A stretch of 64,000 nucleotides of DNA, from positions 62,001 through 126,000 of the forward strand of contig NZ_JAPZSU010000016.1 of the NCBI RefSeq assembly GCF_027531905.1, read 5' to 3'. The position numbers and the translations under genes were made by a program. Each line of letters opens with the position of its first letter. The first letter of the stretch is position 1. A model generated the notes under the pieces. That model saw nothing but the letters and a program-made list of their open reading frames with translations. It did not search any database and was not told the DNA's origin. The stretch is from Flavobacterium sp. (GTDB taxonomy: Bacteria; Bacteroidota; Bacteroidia; Flavobacteriales; Flavobacteriaceae). Below, piece by piece: positions 10,873 through 19,309 of this stretch.

Positions 10873-12075
10873 ATGAAGTTTGGAATTATCAAAGAAAGGA
10901 AAAACCCACCAGACAGAAGAGTTGTTTTTTCTCCCAATGAAATCAAAACCATTCAAGAACAATTTCCAGCAGTCACGTTTAAGGTGGAGCCATCTGATAT
11001 TCGAGTTTTCACTGATGAACAATATCGAGAACTCGGTATTGAAGTTACGGAAGATTTATCCGATTGTGAAGTTTTGTTTGGGGTTAAAGAGGTTCCTGTT
11101 GAAGCTTTGATTCCAAATAAAAAATACTTCTTTTTTTCGCATACTATCAAAAAACAGTCGTACAATAGAAAATTGTTGCAAGCCGTTTTAGAAAAGCATA
11201 TCGATTTATATGATCACGAAACTATTGTTGACGCTGCAAATAAGCGATTAATTGGTTTTGGACGTTATGCAGGAATAGTGGGGGCCTACAACGCAATAAG
11301 AGCTTTTGGAATTAAGTTTGAATTATTCAAAATGCCCAAAGCAGAGGCTTTAAACGGTAAAGATGCTTTGGTACAACAACTAAAAAGACAAATTATTCCA
11401 CCTATAAAAATTGTGGTTACAGGAACAGGAAAAGTGGGTAGCGGGGTGAAAGAAATTTTGATCGCTATGAAAATTAAAGAAGTTCCGATAGATCATTTTT
11501 TAACCAAAACATTTACGCAGCCAGTTTTTACTCAAATTGATGTTTTAGATTATAACAAAAGAATCGATGGTAAAAAGTTGGATACACTAGATTTTTATAA
11601 AAATCCTCAAGACTACGAATCGGATTTTGAACGTTTCAGCAAAGTAGCTGATATTTATATTTCAGGGCATTTTCATGCGAATGCAGCTCCCGAAATTTTA
11701 TCACAAAAGATGCTTCAAGCAAGTGATTGTAAAATAAAAATTGTGGCTGATGTTTCTTGTGATGTCAATGGCCCCATAGCTTGTACTTTGAGAGCATCGA
11801 CTATTGCAGAGCCGTTATATGGCTATTTACCTATCGAAAACAAGGAGGTTGATGTTTTTCATCCAGCGGCCATTGTAGTTATGGCTGTTGATAATTTGCC
11901 TTGCGAATTGCCTAAAGATGCGAGCGAAGGTTTTGGAGAAATGTTTACTAAACATGTAATTCCAGCTTTTTTTAATAATGATGCTGACGGTATTTTAGCT
12001 CGTGCCCAAATGACTCAAAAGGGCAAATTAACCGAAAGATTCCAGTATTTGCAAGAGTACATTGATGGAAAATAG
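10873..12075 (+). CDS. NAD(P)-dependent dehydrogenase, LYS1/alanine dehydrogenase-like
   Basis: This 400-residue oxidoreductase has an AlaDH/PNT-type N-terminal domain. It opens FGIIKERKNPPDRRV and has FFFSHTIKKQ around H90, the region holding the substrate-binding Lys/His in the family. The Rossmann motif KIVVTGTGKVGSG is at 179-191. It most resembles saccharopine dehydrogenase (lysine-forming) proteins that Bacteroidota often carry without an obvious lysine pathway neighbour. The reaction would be NAD-linked cleavage or formation of an amino-acid adduct. The exact substrate is uncertain. Confidence 0.75.
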   Translation: MKFGIIKERKNPPDRRVVFSPNEIKTIQEQFPAVTFKVEPSDIRVFTDEQYRELGIEVTEDLSDCEVLFGVKEVPVEALIPNKKYFFFSHTIKKQSYNRKLLQAVLEKHIDLYDHETIVDAANKRLIGFGRYAGIVGAYNAIRAFGIKFELFKMPKAEALNGKDALVQQLKRQIIPPIKIVVTGTGKVGSGVKEILIAMKIKEVPIDHFLTKTFTQPVFTQIDVLDYNKRIDGKKLDTLDFYKNPQDYESDFERFSKVADIYISGHFHANAAPEILSQKMLQASDCKIKIVADVSCDVNGPIACTLRASTIAEPLYGYLPIENKEVDVFHPAAIVVMAVDNLPCELPKDASEGFGEMFTKHVIPAFFNNDADGILARAQMTQKGKLTERFQYLQEYIDGK

Positions 12076-12135
12076 AAAGAGGGTAACTGTAGTTGTTTTG
12101 AGAGTAAAAATATAAGAGACTTTTTATGGATTTAA

Positions 12136-12166
12136 TTGGTTTAAAAAAATATTCCCACTATATTTG
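12136..12166 (+). promoter_or_regulatory. Bacteroidota-type promoter for the 56-residue membrane protein
   Basis: A TTG at 12136-12138 and TATATTTG at 12159-12166 are 20 bases apart. This matches the TTTG/TAnnTTTG arrangement used by the primary sigma factor of Bacteroidota. The box ends 26 bases before the ATG at 12193. Confidence 0.65.
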
Positions 12167-12192
12167 TCGCAACATTCAAAATTCCGGAAAAC

Positions 12193-12363
12193 ATGTTTGA
12201 ATTTTCACAGTACTTAGGCTTCTTACTTTTCTTAACCATCCTTACAATGGGATTTTGGTTAATGTTTTTCTTAGTTGGTTTCATATCCTATTGGGTAGGT
12301 GGAGCTTCTTGGGAAGCATACAAAGAGAAAAAAGCAAAACAGAAGCAAGAAGAATTAGGATAA
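12193..12363 (+). CDS. Small membrane protein, 56 residues
   Basis: The protein starts MFEFSQYLGFLLFL and has one or two tightly packed hydrophobic segments (residues about 8-38, with GFWLMFFLVGFISYW). A Lys/Glu-rich cytoplasmic tail of about 16 residues follows. The start is supported by a well-placed promoter 26 bases upstream, and the end by a terminator 22 bases downstream, so it looks like a complete monocistronic gene. I do not recognise a function; similar short proteins are common in flavobacteria. Confidence 0.7.
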   Translation: MFEFSQYLGFLLFLTILTMGFWLMFFLVGFISYWVGGASWEAYKEKKAKQKQEELG

Positions 12364-12382
12364 TCTAATTATTTCAATAAAA

Positions 12383-12410
12383 AAGGGACTCCACAAGAGT
12401 CCTTTTTTTT
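12383..12410 (+). terminator. Terminator of the small membrane protein gene
   Basis: GGACTC (12386-12391) pairs with GAGTCC (12397-12402), flanked by A and T runs. Confidence 0.85.
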
Positions 12411-12424
12411 ATGCTTGTGTTTTT

Positions 12425-12470
12425 TTTATTGGATAAAAAAAAAGACCCGTTTGCACGAGTCTTATCTTTT
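12425..12470 (-). terminator. Terminator of the TonB-dependent receptor gene
   Basis: On the minus strand an AAGAC/GTCTT stem, extended by a CG/CG pair, is followed by a run of T. It lies directly after the receptor stop codon. Confidence 0.7.
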
Positions 12471-14912
12471 TTAACCTTGAAATTCCATTTCGCCTTCGTT
12501 CATGTTTTTCTTTGGCTTTTCTCTTTCGTTTTTAGCTTTGTTGAAACGATAGGTAAAAGAAAGTGTAAATTGTCTTTCTCTCCATTGCATTTCTGAGTAA
12601 GAACTTACAATTCCGGGTAAATACGTTTCTGAAATCATTTTTCTTGAATTGAAAAGATCACTTATGTTGAATGCAACAGTTCCTTTGTCTTTTAAAACGT
12701 CTTTACTGAACGCTAAATTCATTCCAAATACTCCTAATCTTTTTCCTTGGGCATTGGCTTGTGGTCCGTTATAAGACATATTGGTTTGCCAATCAATTTT
12801 GGCAGGCAAGGTAATTTTCGATGTCAATCGTGTAGACCAAGAAGTGGCATCATTATCAAAATTCTGAACTACGTTGTTTCCGTTGAAGTCGGTATAAGAA
12901 AAATCGCCTCGTGTTTGTACCGCGAAGAAATTAAAATTGCTATTTAATTTCCACCATTTGTATGGAGAATAATTTAACGTAAACTCAAATCCTGTTCGGT
13001 ATTCTTCTCCTATGTTTATTGGAGAGCTAATAATTAATGGAACGCCATTTACAAACTTTCCAGATTCTCTTCTGGCAAATTGAAAAACATCAGAAGTTTT
13101 ATTCACATAAAGAGAGGTGTTGAGGGTAATTTTGTCCCATCTTTTGATGTAACCCCAATCAATGGCATCTGTAAAAGAGGGATCTAAATCCGGATTTCCA
13201 ACAAAAATATTGATATTACTTGAAAGGTTACTAAAAGGATTCAACATTCTTCCTCTAGGCCTTTGAATTCTTCTGCTATAGCTAAGAGAAGTACTGCTCT
13301 TGTCTGATAATTCATAAGTAAAAAAGGCACTTGGAAAAAAATTGTTGTATTTTTTGGTATTGAAATCACTAGTTGCTAACTGATTGATGTCAATATTTGA
13401 ATCTTCAAATCGTAAACCAAAAAGCATAGAAAGCTTCTTTGCTTTGATACCATATTGAGTGTAAAAAGCATTAATTTTTTCTTTGTATTCTAGAGTATTA
13501 GTGAAATTAGGGTTTACAACGCCACCGGTTTCAACTCGATAATCTGTAGTTAAATTGGTAAAATCTCCTCGGTAACCTGCTTCAAATTGTTGTCCTTTAC
13601 CAAGAGGTAAAACATAATCGACTACGAATAAATTTCTTTTTTGATCTTGATTGTTGATGGTGTTGTCTAATCCTATATTAGAATTACCAGAATTGGTATC
13701 GGTAATAAAAGCCGTGTTTTTGTCATCATTACTAGAGATCGATACATCAAAACTCAATTTATGTCCTTCTTTTTTGAAATTTTTGATGAAATTTGAAGCA
13801 AATTCTAAATTTTCACTATCACTTTTTTCTTTGTTTATTCGATTGCGGGTGTAATCATAAACAAAGTTAGCGTCGTAATAATTTTGAAACACATTATCAG
13901 TGTTGTCTCCATTGCTATTTCTGTAGTTGATGCTATTGCTCCAAGAAGTAGATTTATCGATAAACCATTCTATTCCTGCCGTTCCATTATATGCATTGCT
14001 AAATCGATCGTTTTCACGATTTTCATAGACATAATTTTTGGCTGAACCATCCTTATTCAGGTATTTTGAATTATTCAAGGCATTTCCAGGATTATTTCGG
14101 TTGCTGTAACCTTGCGTAGTAAACAAGTTAAATTTTTCTGTTTTGTAATTCAAAGTTCCGCTTATACCATGGTTATCTGGGTAACCAGTATTGGCTATAA
14201 AAGTTCCGTTAAAACCTTGGTTTTTTCCTTTCTTTAAAATGATGTTCAATAAACCACCACCACCTTCAGCATCGTATCTAGCAGAAGGATTGGTTACAAC
14301 TTCTACTTTTTCGATGGCATCAGCAGGAATTAGTCGTAATGCTTCCGTAATATTAATTGCATTGGAAGGTCTACCATCAATAAGGATTCTTACGTTTTCA
14401 TTTCCTCTTAAACTTACGTTTCCTTCAGCATCTACTGCTACAGAAGGAATGTTGTCTAAAACATCGCTTACGGTTCCTCCTTTTACCATTAAATCAGAAC
14501 CTACGTTGTATACTTTTTTATCTAATTTAATTTCTACGGTTGTTTTTTCTGCTCGAACCACCACTTCATTCAATTGTGCGGCATCATCAGTAAGTCCTAT
14601 AACACCTAATGAAAGATTCTCTGTTATATTCTTTTCTTTAATGGTAGTTGATTTGAAAGAGATAAATTCAATAATGATATCGTATGTTCCTGAGCTTACT
14701 TCTATGGTAAACTCACCTTTGTTATTGGTTACACCACCTGCAATCATTTTTGGATTGGCGGTATTTTTTAGCGTAATTGTTGCGTATTCAAGAGGTTGCT
14801 TGGAGTTTTTCTCGATTACTTTTCCGGTAACTTTTAGTTTGGCTTTGCCTGGCTGTGCGTAGCCTAATAAACCAAAGCAAAGTAAGAATAGGGTAATGGT
14901 AAGGTTTTTCAT
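12471..14912 (-). CDS. TonB-dependent outer membrane receptor, CarboxypepD_reg-like N-terminus
   Basis: This 813-residue protein has a Sec signal peptide ending GYAQ near residue 20. A CarboxypepD_reg-like beta domain follows (about 25-105, VTGKVIEKNSKQPLEYATI). A plug domain comes next (about 120-230, with SVSLRGNENVRILIDGRPS-type and VEVVTNPSARYDAEGGGG segments), then a 22-strand-type beta barrel ending in an aromatic FTYRF motif. It belongs to the outer-membrane beta-barrel family of TonB receptors. No SusD partner is adjacent, so a polysaccharide-utilisation role is not suggested; the ligand is unknown. It has its own terminator. Confidence 0.88.
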   Translation of the reverse strand: MKNLTITLFLLCFGLLGYAQPGKAKLKVTGKVIEKNSKQPLEYATITLKNTANPKMIAGGVTNNKGEFTIEVSSGTYDIIIEFISFKSTTIKEKNITENLSLGVIGLTDDAAQLNEVVVRAEKTTVEIKLDKKVYNVGSDLMVKGGTVSDVLDNIPSVAVDAEGNVSLRGNENVRILIDGRPSNAINITEALRLIPADAIEKVEVVTNPSARYDAEGGGGLLNIILKKGKNQGFNGTFIANTGYPDNHGISGTLNYKTEKFNLFTTQGYSNRNNPGNALNNSKYLNKDGSAKNYVYENRENDRFSNAYNGTAGIEWFIDKSTSWSNSINYRNSNGDNTDNVFQNYYDANFVYDYTRNRINKEKSDSENLEFASNFIKNFKKEGHKLSFDVSISSNDDKNTAFITDTNSGNSNIGLDNTINNQDQKRNLFVVDYVLPLGKGQQFEAGYRGDFTNLTTDYRVETGGVVNPNFTNTLEYKEKINAFYTQYGIKAKKLSMLFGLRFEDSNIDINQLATSDFNTKKYNNFFPSAFFTYELSDKSSTSLSYSRRIQRPRGRMLNPFSNLSSNINIFVGNPDLDPSFTDAIDWGYIKRWDKITLNTSLYVNKTSDVFQFARRESGKFVNGVPLIISSPINIGEEYRTGFEFTLNYSPYKWWKLNSNFNFFAVQTRGDFSYTDFNGNNVVQNFDNDATSWSTRLTSKITLPAKIDWQTNMSYNGPQANAQGKRLGVFGMNLAFSKDVLKDKGTVAFNISDLFNSRKMISETYLPGIVSSYSEMQWRERQFTLSFTYRFNKAKNEREKPKKNMNEGEMEFQG

Positions 14913-15003
14913 TGTTTAATTTTTATTTACCCCCTTTAGACTTAAAAAGTAAGAATAGGTTTCATTGCGAAATGATAAAAAAATGTTAAAAAAAGACATA
15001 CTC

Positions 15004-15348
15004 TTATTTAAGAAAGTCAATCACTTTGTCTTCCTCACGAGCAATAATTGCTTTTTCGTCAGTGATTAAAATAGGTCTCTCGATTAGTATGGGATGATTA
15101 ATCATGATAGTAATAAGCTCTTCGTTAGTAAAATTTTGTCCCTTATAATTTTCAATCCAAATTTTTTCCTTCTGACGAATCAGTTCGATGGGCGACAAAT
15201 TTAATTTTTGGAGTATGATTTTTAATACTTCTGCTGTTGGTGGAGTGGTTAAATAAGAAACGATCTCGAATTCTTTTCCTGTAGATTCAAGTAGTGCAAG
15301 ACAGCTTCTAGATTTGCCGCAGCGATTGTTGTGAAAAATTTGTAACAT
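15004..15348 (-). CDS. ArsC/Spx-family protein, arsenate reductase-like
   Basis: This 114-residue thioredoxin-fold protein starts LQIFHNNRCGKSRSCLALL, in which C10 of NRCGKSR is the ArsC-type reactive cysteine. A second Cys at 15 and the RPILI segment near 89-94 (an Arg near the active site) match the glutaredoxin-dependent arsenate reductase family. No arsenic resistance genes are nearby, so a general thiol reductase role is equally possible. The ATG at 15348 is chosen because the frame upstream overlaps the next gene and lacks family similarity. Confidence 0.82.
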   Translation of the reverse strand: MLQIFHNNRCGKSRSCLALLESTGKEFEIVSYLTTPPTAEVLKIILQKLNLSPIELIRQKEKIWIENYKGQNFTNEELITIMINHPILIERPILITDEKAIIAREEDKVIDFLK

Positions 15349-15367
15349 GTTTTTGTTTTTTTTTAAT

Positions 15368-16546
15368 TTATATTCTTCTATTTCCCCCTCTATTTTCACT
15401 TCTATTATTTGAAGGGTTTTCTCCTCTTGTACTCCTATTATTAGAATCAGTCCTTCTGTTTTCTGTGGCCTGTGGTGCTCTTTCCTCTGTTCTTTCAGGG
15501 GTGTATGTTTTCGAATTAGAATCGTTTGAATAATTTGAATTTCTATTTGACGCTGCACCGGAATTAGTACTACTGTTTCTATTTGCTCTATTGTTCTCGT
15601 AATAGTTTCTGGTTGCTTCTACACTTATTGGAGTGTTTGTTCTAGAGTAATTTTCTCTGTAGACATTACGGTTTGTTGAAGAATTAGTTAAACGATTATC
15701 GGCATATCTTCTGGAAGCTTCAACACTTGTTGCGGTATTGTTCCTGTTACTGCTTGGTTCGTAACGATTTATGTTTCTGTTGCCACTTTCAGCGTCTCTA
15801 TTATCATTTCTTCGATCTAATTCATAACGATTGACCACTTCACTATTTCTTCTTGAAAACGAATAATTTGGATAATTTTTTTCATAAGCATTGTGACGTC
15901 TTGAGGCATAAATTTCAGAAGCTCTGTTGCTATTTCTGTACGAAACATAGTGATAGGAATTGTGTATATTGATACAGTTATTGATGTTGTATCTGTAGCG
16001 ATACACTGGAAATGGATTCCATGCATAGTAATAGGAAGGATAGTAGTTCCAATTCCAACGGGAGTAATATGGTCGATAATTCCCTATCCAAAAAGAAGCA
16101 TAAATAGCAGGGGTACGGTAATAAACAGGTTCGTAGATGTAATTTGGACCGTACATAAATACGTCGCCTACTACTTGAACGCTTATATTATTGTAGCGAT
16201 CTCTTTCTACGTCAATTGTTGCTACGTCTTGAAATAAATCTCTCCCGAGTACAGCTTGAATCACAATAACATGCGTTCTGTTTTCTACAGATTCAATCAC
16301 ACGTAAATAGTCGACTTGGTTGTCATCATTTAAATCTAAGTTAGAAAGTTGGCGTCTAGGATCATTTAATCTTCTTTCAAAATCTTGTAAGTTCGAAGCT
16401 TCTCCAAAAACAGAAGCCACTGCTTTCAAGTCTAAATTATCGCTAATTTCTCCATTCTTTGCATAAATGGTGGTTCTATTTTGAGCATTTGAATAGCTAG
16501 TTGCTAGCGTAGTAAAAAATGCAAATAAAAGTAATTTAGTTTTCAT
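15368..16546 (-). CDS. Secreted Asn/Arg/Ser-rich protein of unknown function
   Basis: This 392-residue protein has a signal peptide ending NAQ. Residues 25-125 form a folded domain with an EF-hand-like DLNDDNQVDYLRV stretch. It is followed by a Tyr/Trp/Pro-rich segment and, from about 210 to the end, a low-complexity tail of Asn, Arg, Ser and Tyr. The tail contains repeated units such as SVEASRRYADNR and SVEATRNYYENNR. Its C-terminal end lies 19 bases before the ArsC-like gene. Location is periplasm or cell surface; I cannot assign a role. Confidence 0.7.
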   Translation of the reverse strand: MKTKLLLFAFFTTLATSYSNAQNRTTIYAKNGEISDNLDLKAVASVFGEASNLQDFERRLNDPRRQLSNLDLNDDNQVDYLRVIESVENRTHVIVIQAVLGRDLFQDVATIDVERDRYNNISVQVVGDVFMYGPNYIYEPVYYRTPAIYASFWIGNYRPYYSRWNWNYYPSYYYAWNPFPVYRYRYNINNCINIHNSYHYVSYRNSNRASEIYASRRHNAYEKNYPNYSFSRRNSEVVNRYELDRRNDNRDAESGNRNINRYEPSSNRNNTATSVEASRRYADNRLTNSSTNRNVYRENYSRTNTPISVEATRNYYENNRANRNSSTNSGAASNRNSNYSNDSNSKTYTPERTEERAPQATENRRTDSNNRSTRGENPSNNRSENRGGNRRI

Positions 16547-16662
16547 GGCAGTTAGTTTTTAAGTTCTGAAACCAATAATTCAATTACTGTGCCAAGAAAT
16601 GTTCTAATAATCTAATGATGTTTAAATATAATTGTATTTTAGCTTGTATAAAATACATCAAA

Positions 16663-17724
16663 ATGGTTAATAAAATTACAATTATCTTGTTCTTTAGTGT
16701 GTTATGTGGCTACCTCGGTAATGCTCAGAAAAGTGCAAAAATAGATTCTTTTTTTCAAAAAATTGAAATTGATACTTTGTTTGAAGATAAAATTAGTATA
16801 CGTTCCTTGACTATTGATAAAGACAAAATTTGGTTTGCAGCCGACCAAAATCGATATGGTTTTTATGATGTAAAAAAAAGAGAAAAGGTTATTCATAAAT
16901 TGTCAAAGGACAGCTTGAAGTTTGAATGTAGAAGCAGTGCGATTACACCCAACCATTTTTTTGCTTTGACCATTGCTAGTCCAGCTTTGTTGTTTAGGGT
17001 TGATAAAAAAAATCTGAATACGGAGTTGGTCTATCAGAATGCAAACGAGAACGTTTTTTTTGATAGTTTACAGTTTTGGAACTCCAAAGAAGGAATTGCC
17101 TTAGGCGACCCGATTGATAATTATTTTAGTATTATTATCACTAGAGATGGCGGTAAAACCTGGCAACCCCTAGCCAATAGTGTTTTTTATAAAAACATTG
17201 AAGGAGAAGGTGCTTTTGCTGCAAGTAATACCAATATTGTGATTCAAGGAAATCATACTTGGGTTGTTTCTGGTGGTAAAAGTGCCAGAATTTTTCATTC
17301 TGCGGACAAAGGAAAATCATGGACAGTTGCTGAAACACCAATTATTCAAGGGCAACAAATGACTGGAATTTTTAGTGCAGCTTTTTATGACCAATCGATT
17401 GGTTGTATTGCTGGAGGAAATTACGAATTGCCTAATCAAAATTTTGGCAATAAAGCTATTACCAAAGACGGCGGGAAAACCTGGCAATTAATAGCCGAAA
17501 ATAGTGGTCCCGGTTACATTTCTTGTGTACAATTTGTTCCCAATAGCAAAGGAAATGGCTTGGTAACCGTTGGTGCTACAGGGATTCATTATTCATCGGA
17601 TGGAGGTGCTTCTTGGAAGTTAATCAGTTCAGATGCGTCTTTGTATACTTTGCGTTTTATAGATGATGCCACCGCCATTGCCGCGGGCAAAAATAAAATG
17701 ATTCGCCTCTCTTTAAAAAAATAA
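16663..17724 (+). CDS. YCF48/BNR-type beta-propeller, exported
   Basis: This 353-residue protein has a signal peptide (KITIILFFSVLCGYLGNAQ). Repeated Asp-box-like motifs follow: TRDGGKTWQPL, SADKGKSWTVAE, TKDGGKTWQLIAE and SSDGGASWKLI. These are the blades of a YCF48/sialidase-like propeller. In flavobacteria such proteins are often labelled oxidoreductase, with little support. The ATG at 16663 is chosen because it places the signal peptide at the N-terminus; an ATG at 16615 would add 16 residues. It is divergent from the Asn-rich protein gene. Confidence 0.75.
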   Translation: MVNKITIILFFSVLCGYLGNAQKSAKIDSFFQKIEIDTLFEDKISIRSLTIDKDKIWFAADQNRYGFYDVKKREKVIHKLSKDSLKFECRSSAITPNHFFALTIASPALLFRVDKKNLNTELVYQNANENVFFDSLQFWNSKEGIALGDPIDNYFSIIITRDGGKTWQPLANSVFYKNIEGEGAFAASNTNIVIQGNHTWVVSGGKSARIFHSADKGKSWTVAETPIIQGQQMTGIFSAAFYDQSIGCIAGGNYELPNQNFGNKAITKDGGKTWQLIAENSGPGYISCVQFVPNSKGNGLVTVGATGIHYSSDGGASWKLISSDASLYTLRFIDDATAIAAGKNKMIRLSLKK

Positions 17725-17757
17725 GCCTTATAAATTCTATAGAAATGTATAAGGCTT
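17723..17757 (-). terminator. Terminator of the ECF sigma operon
   Basis: A ten-base perfect stem AAGCCTTATA/TATAAGGCTT lies just past the last minus-strand gene. On the minus strand it is followed by a run of seven T, so it serves that operon. Its left edge touches the stop of the plus-strand propeller gene. Confidence 0.75.
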
Positions 17758-17778
17758 ACAACTAAAATCAAATTATTT

Positions 17779-18228
17779 TTAGTTTCTATTGCGATATTTT
17801 TGAAGTAATTTTCTGTCGAAATCTACCTCTGATTTTCTTAGTTTTAGAATTTTTGTTGGAGGTAATATATTTCTTAATGCGGAATTAAACTTTTTTCTAA
17901 TGGAGTATAGCTCTTCATCCGTACTTTCCATTTGATTTAAAAAAGCCAAAGCTTCTTTATCACTCATATTATCTAAAGAACCTTCGTTTAGTTTCTTGGC
18001 ATACGTTTTCATTTTTTGATGTCTCAATTCAAATTGTTTGTCATCATAAGTATTGTAAACGGGCCAAAATTTTTCTGCTTCATCAGAAGTTAAGTTGAGT
18101 TCGCTAGTTAAAAAGGCTACTTTCATAGCTTTTATTTGGTCTTTCTTTTCTTTTAATCGTTCATTTTGACCATAGATGGTTACTGATAGTAGTAAAAATA
18201 AATACGGAAAAAGTCTTTTAATTGTCAT
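17779..18228 (-). CDS. Periplasmic CpxP/LTXXQ-like protein of a sigma-factor operon
   Basis: This 149-residue protein has a signal peptide ending TIYGQ. The rest is highly charged and helical, with LNLTSDEAEKFWPVYN, the type of LT-x-E/Q helix seen in CpxP/Spy-like sensor or chaperone proteins. It is the third gene after an ECF sigma factor and a membrane protein. In flavobacterial annotation such proteins are often called sensor of an ECF sigma factor. It could sense envelope stress or be a target of the sigma factor; the sequence does not decide. Confidence 0.65.
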   Translation of the reverse strand: MTIKRLFPYLFLLLSVTIYGQNERLKEKKDQIKAMKVAFLTSELNLTSDEAEKFWPVYNTYDDKQFELRHQKMKTYAKKLNEGSLDNMSDKEALAFLNQMESTDEELYSIRKKFNSALRNILPPTKILKLRKSEVDFDRKLLQKYRNRN

Positions 18229-18257
18229 GAGTGTCTTGTTTTGTTGTGACGATGGTA

Positions 18258-18671
18258 TTATTCTAAAATAAGTTGTTCTACATTACCTCCTTTGAGTAAA
18301 TGTTCTTCAATTACCGTTTTGTCGGCTGATGAATCTTCATTTAGAGAAGCTAAATCATCGGCTTCGAGTTCACTTATCAAATCATATTGTGTAATATTGG
18401 GTTGATAGGCTAAGTAGTTTTCCATGCTAGTACTGTCTGGTTCCTGAGTGGTTGTAAAAAAACTATTGTATATAGGTAAACTCAACGCTAGAACTAGAAC
18501 AGCGGCAGCAGCAAAAAGTATTTTTTTTCTCTTTTGATAGAATGAAACTACTCTCGATTCCTCTTTGGGGAGTTCCTGAAGTAGCTTTGCTGAAAAATGG
18601 TCAAAATAGTTTTCAGGTACACTAAAACCAGTACGTATTTTAGGTTCGTTATCTAACTTAAATTCTTTCAT
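18258..18671 (-). CDS. Single-pass membrane protein, probable anti-sigma factor
   Basis: This 137-residue protein has a cytoplasmic N-terminal half (FSVPENYFDHFSAKLLQEL). One membrane segment lies at about 50-70 (ILFAAAAVLVLALSLPIY). An acidic periplasmic tail ends HLLKGGNVEQLILE. It lies 32 bases downstream of the ECF sigma gene on the same strand, and this topology and position are typical of anti-sigma factors. It lacks a recognisable zinc HxxxCxxC motif, so the role is inferred from context. Confidence 0.6.
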   Translation of the reverse strand: MKEFKLDNEPKIRTGFSVPENYFDHFSAKLLQELPKEESRVVSFYQKRKKILFAAAAVLVLALSLPIYNSFFTTTQEPDSTSMENYLAYQPNITQYDLISELEADDLASLNEDSSADKTVIEEHLLKGGNVEQLILE

Positions 18672-18703
18672 AATGTGTTTAGACTATTACTGTGTCAAAA
18701 GGT

Positions 18704-19246
18704 TTAATTTTCGGTTACAAAGGCTTCAATTTTTTTTGTAGCATGATGGTATGAGGCTTTTAATCCCCCGACTGAAGTTCCTAAAATTTCTGATATTTCT
18801 TCATATTTTAAGTCTTCAAAATATTTCATTTTAAAAATAAGTTGCTGTTTTTCTGGTAAAAGTGCTATGGCTTTATGCAATTTCAACTGGATTTCATCCC
18901 CTTCAAAATAAGTGTCTGCTTGAAGGTTTTCAATTGTCTTTTCTTGTAATTCTTGTGAAGACAGATTGTTTTTTTTTGCTTTTTGGCCCAAAAAAGTTAA
19001 GGCTTCATTAGTAGCTATGCGATACATCCATGAAAAAAGTTTGCTATCGCCTTTAAAATCTTTTAAATAACGAAAAACTTTAATAAATGTGTTTTGCAAA
19101 ACATCGTCAGCATCGTCATGATTCAAAACAATGTTTCGAATATGATGATACAATGGCCTTTGGTATTCCTTCAATAATAGTTCGAACGCTTTATTTTGCG
19201 TTTTCGGATCTAGTAATTGCTGGATAAATGCTTGTTCTTCTTGCAA
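18704..19246 (-). CDS. ECF-type RNA polymerase sigma factor
   Basis: This 180-residue protein has sigma region 2 at about 20-90 (HDDADDVLQNTFIKVFRYL and SWMYRIATNEAL). Region 4, a helix-turn-helix, lies at about 120-175 (LPEKQQLIFKMKYFEDLKYEEIS). This is the standard two-domain ECF layout and length. It heads a three-gene operon with a membrane protein and a CpxP-like periplasmic protein, suggesting control by an envelope signal. Target genes cannot be read here. Confidence 0.9.
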   Translation of the reverse strand: MQEEQAFIQQLLDPKTQNKAFELLLKEYQRPLYHHIRNIVLNHDDADDVLQNTFIKVFRYLKDFKGDSKLFSWMYRIATNEALTFLGQKAKKNNLSSQELQEKTIENLQADTYFEGDEIQLKLHKAIALLPEKQQLIFKMKYFEDLKYEEISEILGTSVGGLKASYHHATKKIEAFVTEN

Positions 19247-19309
19247 GTTTTACACTTTTTTAGGGTTAGAATAGCATTTTGCGAAAAGGTTTAATCTGAA
19301 TGCTTTTTA

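Noticed and set aside
12747..12947. Plus-strand open frame inside the TonB receptor gene
   Set aside because: It is antisense to a clear coding gene and has no recognisable domain.
15349..15558. Longer N-terminus of the ArsC-like protein
   Set aside because: The extra part is an antisense-like shadow in another frame of the Asn-rich protein gene; the ATG at 15348 gives the family start.
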